Part shown: positions 18,073-26,114 of the stretch, in pieces | Numbering within the stretch: position 1 is the stretch's first letter | Layout: each line of letters opens with the position of its first letter | Assembly: GCA_942493315.1 (NCBI GenBank) | Contig: OW818690.1 | Span: 62,001-126,000, forward strand | Source: UBA5429 sp942493315 | Lineage (GTDB): Bacteria; Bacteroidota; Bacteroidia; Bacteroidales; WCHB1-69 | DNA: 64,000 nt | Direction of reading: 5' to 3' | Notes under the pieces: model-generated | Seen by the model: the letters and a program-made list of their open reading frames with translations, nothing else | Database searches by the model: none | What the model was told of the DNA's origin: nothing | Position numbers and translations under genes: made by a program

Positions 18073-19911
18073 CTATTTTTCTAATTCCTGACGACAATAA
18101 TAACTAAAATACCCACCCTGAAGTTTCATAAGTTGATCGTGGTTTCCGGATTCTGTAATTTTCCCTCCATCAACAAACAAAATTCTATCAACATCTTTGA
18201 TTGTACTCAAGCGATGCGCTACAATAATGGCGGTTCTCCCTTTTAAGAGTGTGTTGATTGCTTGTTGTACAATTTTTTCAGATTCATTATCTAAAGCCGA
18301 GGTGGCTTCATCTAAAATCAACACTTCCGGATTGGCTAAAATGGCACGGGCAATACTCAGCCGTTGTCTTTGCCCTCCCGAAAGTTTTAATCCCCGATCC
18401 CCAATAATCGTATCATATTGATGATCCATCTCCATGATGAAATCGTGTGCATTGGCAACCTTAGCTGCGTCAATCACCTGTTCCCGTGTTACTTTGGTTT
18501 TTCCAAATGCAATATTGTTAAAAACAGTATCATGAAATAGGGTTACATCCTGGTTCACAATACCAAACAATGATCGCAACTGATCTATATTATACTTTTT
18601 AATAGGTATAGAATCAATGAGAATCTCTCCGAATTCAATATCATAAAAACGGGGCAGTAAATCCACCATGGTTGATTTTCCCGAACCGGATGCTCCGACT
18701 AATGCGATCTTTTCCCCTTTATGTAAAAGAAGATTGATGCCACGTAATACATTACATTGGTTTGCATTTTCCGTTTTACAGTAATCAAAATAAACCTCTT
18801 TAAATTCAATGTTATTTTTTAAGGTATGGATCGAGATTGGGTTTGGATCTTCCAATATCACTTCATCGGCGTCAATAATTTCATAGATTCTTTTAGCAGA
18901 TGGAAGACCTTTGCGGATGGTGTAGAAAACAGTTACGATCTGTTTTGCCGGTGGAATAATCCTGGCAAACACCAATACAAACATAACAAACAGAGTGCCA
19001 TTAAAACCTTTATTTCCAAATAATAATGATCCTCCAATCATCAAAACAATCATCATCGTGATGATGCTTAATGTTTCAATCATCGGGCCTCCCAATTCGT
19101 TTACTCTAAATATTTTTTTATTCAGTTTATAATGGGTTTCAGTTTCTTGTTGAAATTTCATATATGCATGATCAATAGCATTATACCCTTTGATAATCCG
19201 TAATCCACCAATTGTTTCATCAAACAATGCACTCAATTTTCCTAGGATTATTTGCGCTTTTGCGGAGTTTCTCTGAATACTTTTTCCAATTAAAGTGATC
19301 AAATATCCTGATATCGGGAGCAGTATCAACGAGATCAACGTTAATGAGGAACTCACTTTGAAAAGAGCAACCACATAAGCGATAATCAAAAATGGATCTC
19401 TACAGAAGGTTTGCGTTGAAGAGATTATGGACCATTCAACCTCCTGCACATCGGGACCAATCCTGTTCATAATATCCCCTTTTTTGTGACCGGAATAAAA
19501 AGATAATGGTAATTTGATCAACTGATGAAATATATCTTTTCGGATACTGTTTAAAACACCCGCTCTAATAGGAGCTAAGAAAAATTGTCCTAAGTATCTG
19601 AATAGATTGCTGAAAAAGGAGAGCACAATCATGGTGATTGCAATATAAATTAAGGCAGCAGTAGTTCCGCTTTGATCAATAATCTGCCCCATATAATAAT
19701 AAAATGTATCAATTATAGTTGAAACTGAAAACGAAAATGGAGGTTTGTTGACTACTTTTTCAACTTGTCCAAAAAGTACCGATAAAAATGGAGCAACTAA
19801 GGTAAGGGAAAAAATGGAAAAAATAGAATATAAAAGGTTGAATAATAGGATCAGAAAAATATTTTTCTTAAATGGAAAAATATATCGGATAAGTCTGAGA
19901 AAAAGTTTCAT
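18073..19911 (-). CDS. MsbA-like ABC exporter (fused membrane and ATPase domains)
   Basis: 612 residues from the preferred start at 19911. The open frame extends to 19932, but a -7 box at 19930-19937 overlaps that region, so the upstream Met would not be in the transcript. N-terminal six-helix membrane domain, C-terminal ATPase with Walker A VGASGSGKSTMVDLL, signature LSGGQRQRLSIARAIL, Walker B VLILDEATSALD and the H-loop VAHRLST. Family members flip lipid A, lipids or peptides. It heads a two-gene unit with the membrane phosphoesterase. Confidence 0.88.
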   Translation of the reverse strand: MKLFLRLIRYIFPFKKNIFLILLFNLLYSIFSIFSLTLVAPFLSVLFGQVEKVVNKPPFSFSVSTIIDTFYYYMGQIIDQSGTTAALIYIAITMIVLSFFSNLFRYLGQFFLAPIRAGVLNSIRKDIFHQLIKLPLSFYSGHKKGDIMNRIGPDVQEVEWSIISSTQTFCRDPFLIIAYVVALFKVSSSLTLISLILLPISGYLITLIGKSIQRNSAKAQIILGKLSALFDETIGGLRIIKGYNAIDHAYMKFQQETETHYKLNKKIFRVNELGGPMIETLSIITMMIVLMIGGSLLFGNKGFNGTLFVMFVLVFARIIPPAKQIVTVFYTIRKGLPSAKRIYEIIDADEVILEDPNPISIHTLKNNIEFKEVYFDYCKTENANQCNVLRGINLLLHKGEKIALVGASGSGKSTMVDLLPRFYDIEFGEILIDSIPIKKYNIDQLRSLFGIVNQDVTLFHDTVFNNIAFGKTKVTREQVIDAAKVANAHDFIMEMDHQYDTIIGDRGLKLSGGQRQRLSIARAILANPEVLILDEATSALDNESEKIVQQAINTLLKGRTAIIVAHRLSTIKDVDRILFVDGGKITESGNHDQLMKLQGGYFSYYCRQELEK

Positions 19912-19929
19912 TCTTTTTAGTTGAATGTG

Positions 19930-19937
19930 CAAAAATA
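19930..19937 (-). promoter_or_regulatory. -7 box TATTTTTG for the ABC exporter
   Basis: Minus-strand TATTTTTG located 19 bases upstream of the Met at 19911; decides the start. Confidence 0.6.
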
Positions 19938-19951
19938 CTAAAATATTTGAT

Positions 19952-19959
19952 TAACTTTG
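19952..19959 (+). promoter_or_regulatory. -7 box TAACTTTG for the acyl-CoA synthetase operon
   Basis: TAACTTTGC lies 19 bases before the ATG at 19978 and overlaps the TTG at 19957, ruling that out as the start. Back-to-back with the divergent box at 19930-19937. Confidence 0.6.
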
Positions 19960-19977
19960 CACCTTAAATTTTGTAAT

Positions 19978-21903
19978 ATGAGAAGAACTATAATCGATTT
20001 TTTTAATGATGCTGTTGAGAAATACGAGAAAAATGATCTTTTACTTGAAAAACGAGGTTCCGAGTGGACTTCAACCTCTTATTCTGAATCCAAAGAGATG
20101 GCCCTTCAGATTGGAGCAGGCTTGTGTCAGTTAGGTGTAAAACCTAACGATAGAATTGCTATTTTATCAGAAGGTAGAAATGCCTGGATCCTTTCAGAAT
20201 TGGGCATTTTATATGCAGGCGCAATTAGTGTTCCCCTTTCTATAAAATTAGAAGAGAGTAATGATTTAATATTCAGGTTGATCCATGCTGAAGTGTCGGT
20301 AATCATGATCTCCATGAATCAACTTCCTAAAATTAGAAAAATTATCAATGAACTGCCTCAAGTTCAAAAAGTGATTGTATTTGAGCCAGTTAGTGGTATT
20401 AGTGATCCATTTCCATTGGAACCCAAAGAGATGTGGCTTGCCGATTTGATGGAGTCCGGTAAAAAATATCTCGAGACTCAGAAAGAGTCCTTTATAACTA
20501 TTGGAGAACAAATTCAAAATGATGATTATGCCTCTTTAACATACACTTCAGGGACAACAGCGGATCCCAAAGGGGTTGTGCTAACCCACAGAAATTATAC
20601 AGCTAATGTGGAACAGGCTTTGACAACCATGACTATTCCTCCTCACTGGAGAACTTTGATTATTTTACCCCTTGACCATTGTTTTGCTCATGTTGCCGGT
20701 TTTTACAGTATTATCGCTTGTGGAGCTTCTCTTGCTACCGTTCAGGTGGGAAAAACCGGAGCGGAAACTCTTAAAAATATTCCGATCAATATCAAAGAGA
20801 TTAAACCACACTTTTTATTGTCGGTGCCTGCATTGGCAAAGAATTTCAGAAAAAATATTGAAAGTTCCATCAAAGCAAAAGGAGCCATTACCAACGGATT
20901 ATTCAAATTGGCTATGAGCATAGCTTATGCTTACAATAAGGATGGATATACCAAAGGAAGCGGATTATCTTTCATGCTCAAACCATTCCTTAATTTGTTC
21001 GATAAGATCCTATTTCAAAAAGTGAGAGAAGCATTTGGTGGTAGTCTGGAATTTTTTGTTGGGGGTGGCGCATTATTGGATATTGAATTACAAAAATTCT
21101 TTTATGCTATTGGAATCCCGATGTATCAAGGGTATGGATTGTCAGAAGCGACTCCAATTATCTCAACCAACTGCCAAAGGAAACATAAAATGGGCTCTTC
21201 CGGTATTTTAGTTTCGCCAATGGAAATGATGATTGTTGATGAAAATCGAAAAGAATTACCGCTCGGACAAAAAGGGGAGATGGTGATCAAAGGGGAAAAT
21301 GTGATGGCCGGATATTGGAAAAATCCCAAATCATCAGCTGAAACAGTTGTTGATGGCTGGTTATATACCGGCGATTTAGGATATATGACAAAAGAGGGAT
21401 TTCTTTACGTATTAGGTCGTTTTAAAAGTTTGCTGATCTCCAGTGATGGTGAAAAATATAGTCCGGAGGGATTTGAAGAGGGATTAGTAGAAAAATCTCC
21501 TTATATTGATCAGGTAGTGTTGTACAATGATCAAAATCCATACACTACAGCCCTTTTAGTAATCAACAAGGAAGCTTTGAAACGAGCTGTGAGACATCAA
21601 AACAAACACTTGGACGAAAAATCTGTAGAATTTGCGAATGAAGGGATTAAATTAGTAGAGGAAGAGATTAACAAATTTAAAGGGAAGGGAGTATTTGCCG
21701 GTGAGTTTCCTGAAAGATGGTTACCATCCACTTTTTCATTGATCGCTGAACCTTTTAGTGAACAAAACGGGTTGGTAAACAGTACGATGAAAGTGATCAG
21801 AGGAAAAGTTGAGGAGCGATACAAAAACAGAATTGAATTTATGTACACTTCCGATGGAAAAAATATCATCAATGTACACAATCAAAATGCAATATTATCA
21901 TAA
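19978..21903 (+). CDS. AMP-forming long-chain acyl-CoA synthetase
   Basis: 641 residues from the ATG at 19978. The ANL-superfamily motifs are intact: P-loop LTYTSGTTADPKGV at about 187-200, GYGLSEATPIIS, YTGDLGYMTKEGFLYVLGR and a C-terminal KVIRGKVEERY region. Activates a carboxylic acid, probably a long-chain fatty acid, to its CoA thioester through an acyl-AMP. First gene of a three-gene operon with a MaoC hydratase and a FabG-like reductase, which suggests the CoA ester is then processed by reversible hydration and reduction steps. Confidence 0.9.
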   Translation: MRRTIIDFFNDAVEKYEKNDLLLEKRGSEWTSTSYSESKEMALQIGAGLCQLGVKPNDRIAILSEGRNAWILSELGILYAGAISVPLSIKLEESNDLIFRLIHAEVSVIMISMNQLPKIRKIINELPQVQKVIVFEPVSGISDPFPLEPKEMWLADLMESGKKYLETQKESFITIGEQIQNDDYASLTYTSGTTADPKGVVLTHRNYTANVEQALTTMTIPPHWRTLIILPLDHCFAHVAGFYSIIACGASLATVQVGKTGAETLKNIPINIKEIKPHFLLSVPALAKNFRKNIESSIKAKGAITNGLFKLAMSIAYAYNKDGYTKGSGLSFMLKPFLNLFDKILFQKVREAFGGSLEFFVGGGALLDIELQKFFYAIGIPMYQGYGLSEATPIISTNCQRKHKMGSSGILVSPMEMMIVDENRKELPLGQKGEMVIKGENVMAGYWKNPKSSAETVVDGWLYTGDLGYMTKEGFLYVLGRFKSLLISSDGEKYSPEGFEEGLVEKSPYIDQVVLYNDQNPYTTALLVINKEALKRAVRHQNKHLDEKSVEFANEGIKLVEEEINKFKGKGVFAGEFPERWLPSTFSLIAEPFSEQNGLVNSTMKVIRGKVEERYKNRIEFMYTSDGKNIINVHNQNAILS

Positions 21904-21920
21904 TTTACAAAATAAAAAGT

Positions 21921-22328
21921 ATGGAAAAACTAAAAATGGGCGATACTTATCAGGAACAAGTTCGCTTTACTCAAGAGAGAGTCAATATTTTTGCTGAGGT
22001 GACCGGAGATAACAATCCGATTCACGTCAATGAAGAGTATGCTGCAAAAACCCCTTTTGGAAAACCGATTGTGCATGGCTTTTTTGCCGGATCTGTTTTT
22101 TCCAAAGTGTTTGGAACTACCTGGCCGGGAGAAGGAACGATCTATTTATATCAGGAGATGTCATTCCGGGCACCCGTTTTTGTAGAACAAGATTATTTAG
22201 CTAAATTTGAAGTGATTGAACATATAGAGGAGAAACATAGAGCAACTATTCAATGTACTTTGGAAGATATGGAAGGGAAACCCGCCATTATAGGAACTGC
22301 AAAATTATTACATCAAATAAAATTTTAA
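21921..22328 (+). CDS. MaoC-like (R)-specific enoyl-CoA hydratase
   Basis: 135 residues, a single hot-dog fold. The hydratase dyad is Asp30 and His35 in TGDNNPIHVNEEYA, followed by FGKPIVHGFF. PhaJ-type family members hydrate trans-2-enoyl-CoA to (R)-3-hydroxyacyl-CoA. Starts 18 bases after the acyl-CoA synthetase. Confidence 0.87.
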   Translation: MEKLKMGDTYQEQVRFTQERVNIFAEVTGDNNPIHVNEEYAAKTPFGKPIVHGFFAGSVFSKVFGTTWPGEGTIYLYQEMSFRAPVFVEQDYLAKFEVIEHIEEKHRATIQCTLEDMEGKPAIIGTAKLLHQIKF

Positions 22329-22355
22329 TTAAAAACATTTTAATATTCCATTATT

Positions 22356-23081
22356 ATGAGATTACAAAATAAAGTTTCCATTATTACAGGAGGTTCTGCC
22401 GGAATTGGCGCAGCCACAGTCATTAAATTCAAACAAGAGGGTGCTCAAGTGATCATTTGGGATCTCAATGAAGAAAAAGGACAAGCTTTAGCCGCTGAGA
22501 TAGGGGCAGATTTTGACAAAGTGAACACCTCAAACTACGCTGAAATTGAAGCAGCTGCCAAAAAAGTGTATGACAAATATGGTCGTATTGATGTATTGGT
22601 CAATAATGCCGGAATCACCCGCGACAGCACGTTGAAAAAAATGACTCCAGAACTATGGCAACAGGTGATTGATGTCAACCTAACCGGTGTATTCTATTGT
22701 GTGAAAATAGTAAGTGAGTACATGTTAATGAATGGATGGGGAAGAATCCTCAACGCATCATCTGTAGTTGGTTTATATGGTAATTTTGGACAAACTAACT
22801 ATGTAGCCACCAAAGCCGGTTTAATTGGGATGACCAAAACATTAGCCCGTGAGTTAGGCCGAAAAGGGATCACTGTCAACTGTGTAGCACCCGGATTTAT
22901 TGCAACTGAGATGGTATCAGCCATGCCTGAAAACGTAATTGAAGCGATGAAATCTAAAGTTCCGGTTGCTCGTTTAGGAGAACCCGTAGAGATTGCCAAT
23001 GCGTATGCTTTCTTAGCCTCTGACGAAGCCGCGTATATCAACGGAGCCACTTTAAGTGTTGACGGAGGGATGACGGTTTAG
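22356..23081 (+). CDS. 3-oxoacyl-[ACP/CoA] reductase, FabG/PhaB-like short-chain dehydrogenase
   Basis: 241 residues. NAD(P)-binding TGGSAGIG at 11-18, NNAG at 83-86, and the catalytic set Asn108, Ser136, Tyr149, Lys153 (NYVATKAG). Reduces 3-ketoacyl thioesters to (R)-3-hydroxyacyl forms, the same stereochemistry as the neighbouring MaoC hydratase. Last gene of the operon. No polyhydroxyalkanoate synthase is in the window, so a PHA role is not supported here. Confidence 0.88.
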   Translation: MRLQNKVSIITGGSAGIGAATVIKFKQEGAQVIIWDLNEEKGQALAAEIGADFDKVNTSNYAEIEAAAKKVYDKYGRIDVLVNNAGITRDSTLKKMTPELWQQVIDVNLTGVFYCVKIVSEYMLMNGWGRILNASSVVGLYGNFGQTNYVATKAGLIGMTKTLARELGRKGITVNCVAPGFIATEMVSAMPENVIEAMKSKVPVARLGEPVEIANAYAFLASDEAAYINGATLSVDGGMTV

Positions 23082-23083
23082 AG

Positions 23084-23240
23084 TGAAGATGGGACTAGAG
23101 ACAGGAGACTGGAGAAGTTCGAAGTTAAACGTTCGAAGTTCGACGAACATAATTTTAAATTATAATAAATTTTTCATTTTTCATTCTTCATTATTCATTC
23201 GTCTGTAGTCCGTTGTCCGTAGTCCGTAGTCTTTTTCTTC
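23084..23240. repeat. Phrase-repeat block before the first GC-rich element
   Basis: Contains GGAGACTGGAG, AACGTTCGAAGTTCG, TTCATTCTTCATTATTCAT and GTCCGTAGTC phrases in sequence. No gene seen. Confidence 0.75.
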
Positions 23241-23460
23241 TGGGCATTCCCCTTTGGCTGTGCTCAATCCAAATCCCCACAAAAATGAACAATAATAGCG
23301 TCGCCAGCCAAAGGGTCGGTCTCCGGCCAGTACTCCTCGCAGCCACACCAAGTGTTGCATCGGCCCGGCAGGAGCTCCTCCGTCGCTCTGCCGGTCACGT
23401 GCACCACTAGGTGTACCTGCTTGCGGGGTACTTGGCCTTCGCCCTAATGCGGGGGAAAGG
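23241..23460 (-). repeat. GC-rich structured repeat, copy 1
   Basis: GC-rich block in AT-rich surroundings. Read on the minus strand it begins near CCCGCATTAGGGCGAAGGCC and ends with GGAATGCCCA. It holds a hairpin whose outer arms on the plus strand are AGTGTTGCA (23351-23359) and TGCACCACT (23400-23408), with the conserved loop core AGCGACGGAGGAGCT on the minus strand. Related copies at 24425, 50302 and 58393. Short open frames inside it are not credible genes. Confidence 0.8.
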
Positions 23461-23484
23461 TGGGGCTCATTGACCTGCGAAGCA

Positions 23485-24201
23485 CTAATTGGGTATTCTT
23501 ACAAACATTTTACAATGTTTGTAGTTTTCTTTCCCATTGTTGATTGAGATCGATTTTTCAATCATAGCAGATGAGGGATCTAATCTGAATTTGATCTGTT
23601 CAAAGATCATATACCAATACAGATAGTTTTGCAGATAACTGGAGGATACTCCATGAAACCGATCCATAAAAGCAAATAATTTTAGGTATCTGCTTTCAAT
23701 TGTTTTTGTATCATAATATTGGTTACAACCTCTTACATTCTTTTCTTTTTCTCTAATAAAATAGCTGATCTTTCGTTTTCCTGCAAATTGTTTAAGAATC
23801 GGATGATCACTCAAACATAGTTTTTTTACTTTGTTTAGTTTTTTTCCAAGATGGTTCTTTAATTCTTCTTCTTGTAATGCACCTTGTTGAATAATTGTGA
23901 TTTCAAAATGGGATATTCTGTCACCAATGGCCACTAATGAAAGAGGTTTGTATTCCCCATTTCGGATACTTTCTGCTTTCCTATTGCTGGCAGGATTCGT
24001 TATCTTTCCTTTTTGTCCTATTTGTTTAGCTTTGGCTCCTTATTTAGGACACACCCTGACTTGCTTCTCACTGATATACTTACATATCGAAGCTAAAGGA
24101 TTAACAGAACTCTTTTTTTTGGAATTTTCTTCAGCGGATGGTGATGGTTGTACTGAAGTAGGGTCAATGGTTTGCTTAGAGGATTGGGGTAGATCATTCA
24201 T
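23485..24201 (-). pseudogene. Degenerate IS transposase (IS1595-like C-terminal signature)
   Basis: A 239-codon frame from ATG at 24201 broken by one in-frame TAA at 24040-24042. The C-terminal part carries the DDE-transposase-like signature SRYLKLFAFMDRFHGVSSSY then LQNYLYWYM, which resembles the 'RF-GV-KYL-NYL-W' ending of IS1595/ISXO2-type transposases. The N-terminal part has an Lys-rich region and a single Cys-Pro-Lys remnant. It is shorter than an intact enzyme, so a piece may also be missing. A -7 box (TATATTTG) remains at 24237-24244. Family assignment is from memory of the signature and should be treated as moderate. Confidence 0.55.
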
Positions 24202-24236
24202 AGTTTTTTGAGTTTAGTGAGTCATTGATATTGATG

Positions 24237-24244
24237 CAAATATA
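24237..24244 (-). promoter_or_regulatory. -7 box TATATTTG upstream of the broken transposase
   Basis: Minus-strand TATATTTG about 36 bases upstream of the ATG at 24201. Confidence 0.45.
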
Positions 24245-24288
24245 AACAAAAAAATGAATGAATTGCCAAACTTTTGAAAAAAAATCTG

Positions 24289-24397
24289 CTAATCTAATAA
24301 AAGATTGGTGCTATTGTGATGCAAAAACACAAGACTATAAAAAAGTGTTTAAAATCAAAAATATACCGAAAAACTCACCCATCTTTTAATAGATTAG
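24289..24397. mobile_element. Small inverted-repeat element (MITE-like, about 109 bp)
   Basis: 22-base ends, left 24289-24310 starting CTAATCTAATAAAAGATT and right 24376-24397 ending AATAGATTAG, are inverted repeats matching at 20 of 22 bases. The interior is AT-rich and non-coding. A third copy of one end is at 866-887. It could be an IS end plus its solo partner rather than a true MITE. Confidence 0.6.
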
Positions 24398-24424
24398 CCA
24401 ATTAAAGCTCCGTCGGGCAGTAAA

Positions 24425-24590
24425 CCCCCGCATTAGGGCGAAGGCCAGGTACCCCGCAAGTTTTGCTGCGTAGGGGCTGAAGGATCGGGCAGAGCGACGA
24501 AGGAGCTACTGCCCGGCCGATCAGCCCCTTGCAGTGAAACGAGGAGTACAGGCCGGAGACCGACGGCGAGCCTGCGAGCCGGAATGCCCA
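24425..24590 (+). repeat. GC-rich structured repeat, copy 2
   Basis: Begins CCCCCGCATTAGGGCGAAGG and ends GGAATGCCCA. Hairpin: outer arms GGGGCTGA (24473-24480) and TCAGCCCC (24521-24528), inner arms CGGGCAG and CTGCCCG, conserved loop AGCGACGAAGGAGCT. The outer arm sequence differs from copies 1 and 3 on both sides together, so pairing is kept. Inverted relative to copy 1. Confidence 0.82.
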
Positions 24591-24712
24591 AAAAAAAGAC
24601 TGCGGCCTACGGACAACAGACTACAGACGAATGAATAATGAAGAATCGAGCACATTGAGCACACGAGCACATTGAGCACACGAGCATTCGAGAATATGGG
24701 AGTATTTTAACA
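24591..24712. repeat. Phrase-repeat block
   Basis: GACTGCGGCCTACGGAC and ACAGACTACAGACG phrases, AATGAATAATGAAG, then CGAGCACATTGAGCAC repeated. Mirror image of the block at 23160-23240. Confidence 0.7.
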
Positions 24713-25201
24713 TTAACCGATTATATACTCCGGATCTTCTATTTGTTGAATCTCCTGAATCGATAATGTTAATTTCTGAATTATTTTGTTTTTTGTGGGA
24801 TGCCATAAAATGAAAAAACTCATAAAAAAAATGGAAAAGGCGATATAGTAGGGATTATTCGTTAAAATACAAAATGCAATTCCCATAATAGATACAAATT
24901 CAGTATTAAACGCTCTGATTAAAAATGCAGTTCTATATGTTTTTAATTTATAGCCTAGCGATTCAGCTAAACTGATTTTTGAAATTAGATGCCTATAAAT
25001 CAAAAGGGCAACTAAAATTATAATCATGGAAACGATCGGATATATGTAAAAAATGGTGCCCCAGATTGAATCGGTTTGAGGAATTTCATTATACCATTCG
25101 CCTGATACAATAAAAAATGGGATTAAAATAAAATTAATAATACCGAAAATAAGTGCCAAATTGATGATTTGTAGTGTGTTGATAAAGGTTTTAAAATTCA
25201 T
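24713..25201 (-). CDS. Four-helix membrane protein of unknown function
   Basis: 162 residues with about four hydrophobic segments (roughly 12-33, 48-67, 100-115 and 117-133) and a charged C-terminal tail. No recognised domain. A -7 box TATATTTG lies at 25238-25245. Small integral membrane proteins of this shape are common in the phylum; no partner gene suggests a role. Confidence 0.7.
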   Translation of the reverse strand: MNFKTFINTLQIINLALIFGIINFILIPFFIVSGEWYNEIPQTDSIWGTIFYIYPIVSMIIILVALLIYRHLISKISLAESLGYKLKTYRTAFLIRAFNTEFVSIMGIAFCILTNNPYYIAFSIFFMSFFILWHPTKNKIIQKLTLSIQEIQQIEDPEYIIG

Positions 25202-25237
25202 CTCTTTCGTTCGTTAGTTGTAATTCAAATGTCACTG

Positions 25238-25245
25238 CAAATATA
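25238..25245 (-). promoter_or_regulatory. -7 box TATATTTG for the four-helix membrane protein
   Basis: Minus-strand TATATTTG about 37 bases upstream of the start at 25201. Confidence 0.55.
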
Positions 25246-25295
25246 TAGAAAATGTTCAATAGGTTTTAGTTATTGGGGCTTGGGTTTTAGTTTTT

Positions 25296-25343
25296 GCCTT
25301 TCACCCTTCACCCTTCGCCTTTCACCCTTCGCCTTTCGCCCTT
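25296..25343. repeat. CTTTCACCCTTCGCC phrase repeat
   Basis: Degenerate CCTTTCACCCTTCGC units, also found near 32795-32840 and 59815-59835. Confidence 0.7.
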
Positions 25344-25386
25344 TTTAATAATTTAATCAATTGTTTAAAAATAATGTTTAAAACTA

Positions 25387-25417
25387 TTGTTTTATTCAAA
25401 TATTTAATATATTTTTG
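25387..25417 (+). promoter_or_regulatory. Full -33/-7 promoter for the efflux operon
   Basis: TTG at 25387-25389 and TATTTTTG at 25410-25417, spaced 20 bases. The downstream ATG at 25440 is the likely start; the longer frame from 25374 would begin upstream of the promoter. Confidence 0.65.
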
Positions 25418-25439
25418 CAGCGTCTTAATTGTATTAAAA

Positions 25440-26114
25440 ATGTCAAAAAAAATTGAACTATCTGAAAAAGACCCTTCTACAGAAGAAAAAATCAAAGAAG
25501 CAGCTAGAAAAGTGTTTCATAAAAAAGGATTTGCCGGCACCAAAACCAGAGATATTGCTGAAGAAGCAGGCGTTAATCTGGCCCTTTTGAACTACTATTT
25601 CAGAAGCAAAGAGAAACTATTTGACCTGATCATGGGTGAAACTATGCAGCTGTTCTTCCAATCTATGAAAGGTCTTATTAATAATGAAAATACTTCTCTG
25701 CAAGAAAAATTACAAGATTTAACAAATCAATATATCGATCTTCTGACCACTCAACCCGAACTTCCCATTTTTATTTTAAACGAAATTCAAATGAACCCTA
25801 AAGGATTAAGTGAAAGAATGTGCCTTCCTCAAGTGGTTAAAGGGTCTTTTATTTTGCAACAATTTAAAAATGATCTGGGTAATAAAGATATTCCTGATTC
25901 AGCACTCCTTCAAATGATTATTAATATTATCGGAATGATGGTTTTCCCCTTTATCGGTAAACCACTTTTAAAAGAGATTTTTAATATTACTGATGTACAA
26001 TTTAATTCCATGATGCTGGATCGTAAAAAAATGATTCCTATTTGGGTGGAATCCATGTTTTCTAATCCAATTCACTCATCCGATTTTTCAGTGATTCAAA
26101 ACATTAAATTATGA
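25440..26114 (+). CDS. TetR-family transcriptional regulator
   Basis: 224 residues from 25440. N-terminal TetR helix-turn-helix: EEKIKEAARKVFHKKGFAGT, then TRDIAEEAGVNLALLNYYFR and SKEKLFDLIM. The C-terminal ligand-binding half is helical and unclassified. Heads the seven-gene efflux operon; its stop overlaps the TolC gene start by four bases (ATGA). Most likely represses this operon until a substrate of the pump binds. Confidence 0.9.
   Translation: MSKKIELSEKDPSTEEKIKEAARKVFHKKGFAGTKTRDIAEEAGVNLALLNYYFRSKEKLFDLIMGETMQLFFQSMKGLINNENTSLQEKLQDLTNQYIDLLTTQPELPIFILNEIQMNPKGLSERMCLPQVVKGSFILQQFKNDLGNKDIPDSALLQMIINIIGMMVFPFIGKPLLKEIFNITDVQFNSMMLDRKKMIPIWVESMFSNPIHSSDFSVIQNIKL

Noticed and set aside
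21921..23081. Polyhydroxyalkanoate synthesis locus
   Set aside because: PhaJ- and PhaB-like genes are present, but no phaC or phasin is in the window.
23241..23460. Fragment of ribosomal RNA
   Set aside because: High GC and hairpins suggested it, but no recognisable rRNA core sequence was found and copies end with repeat-specific borders.
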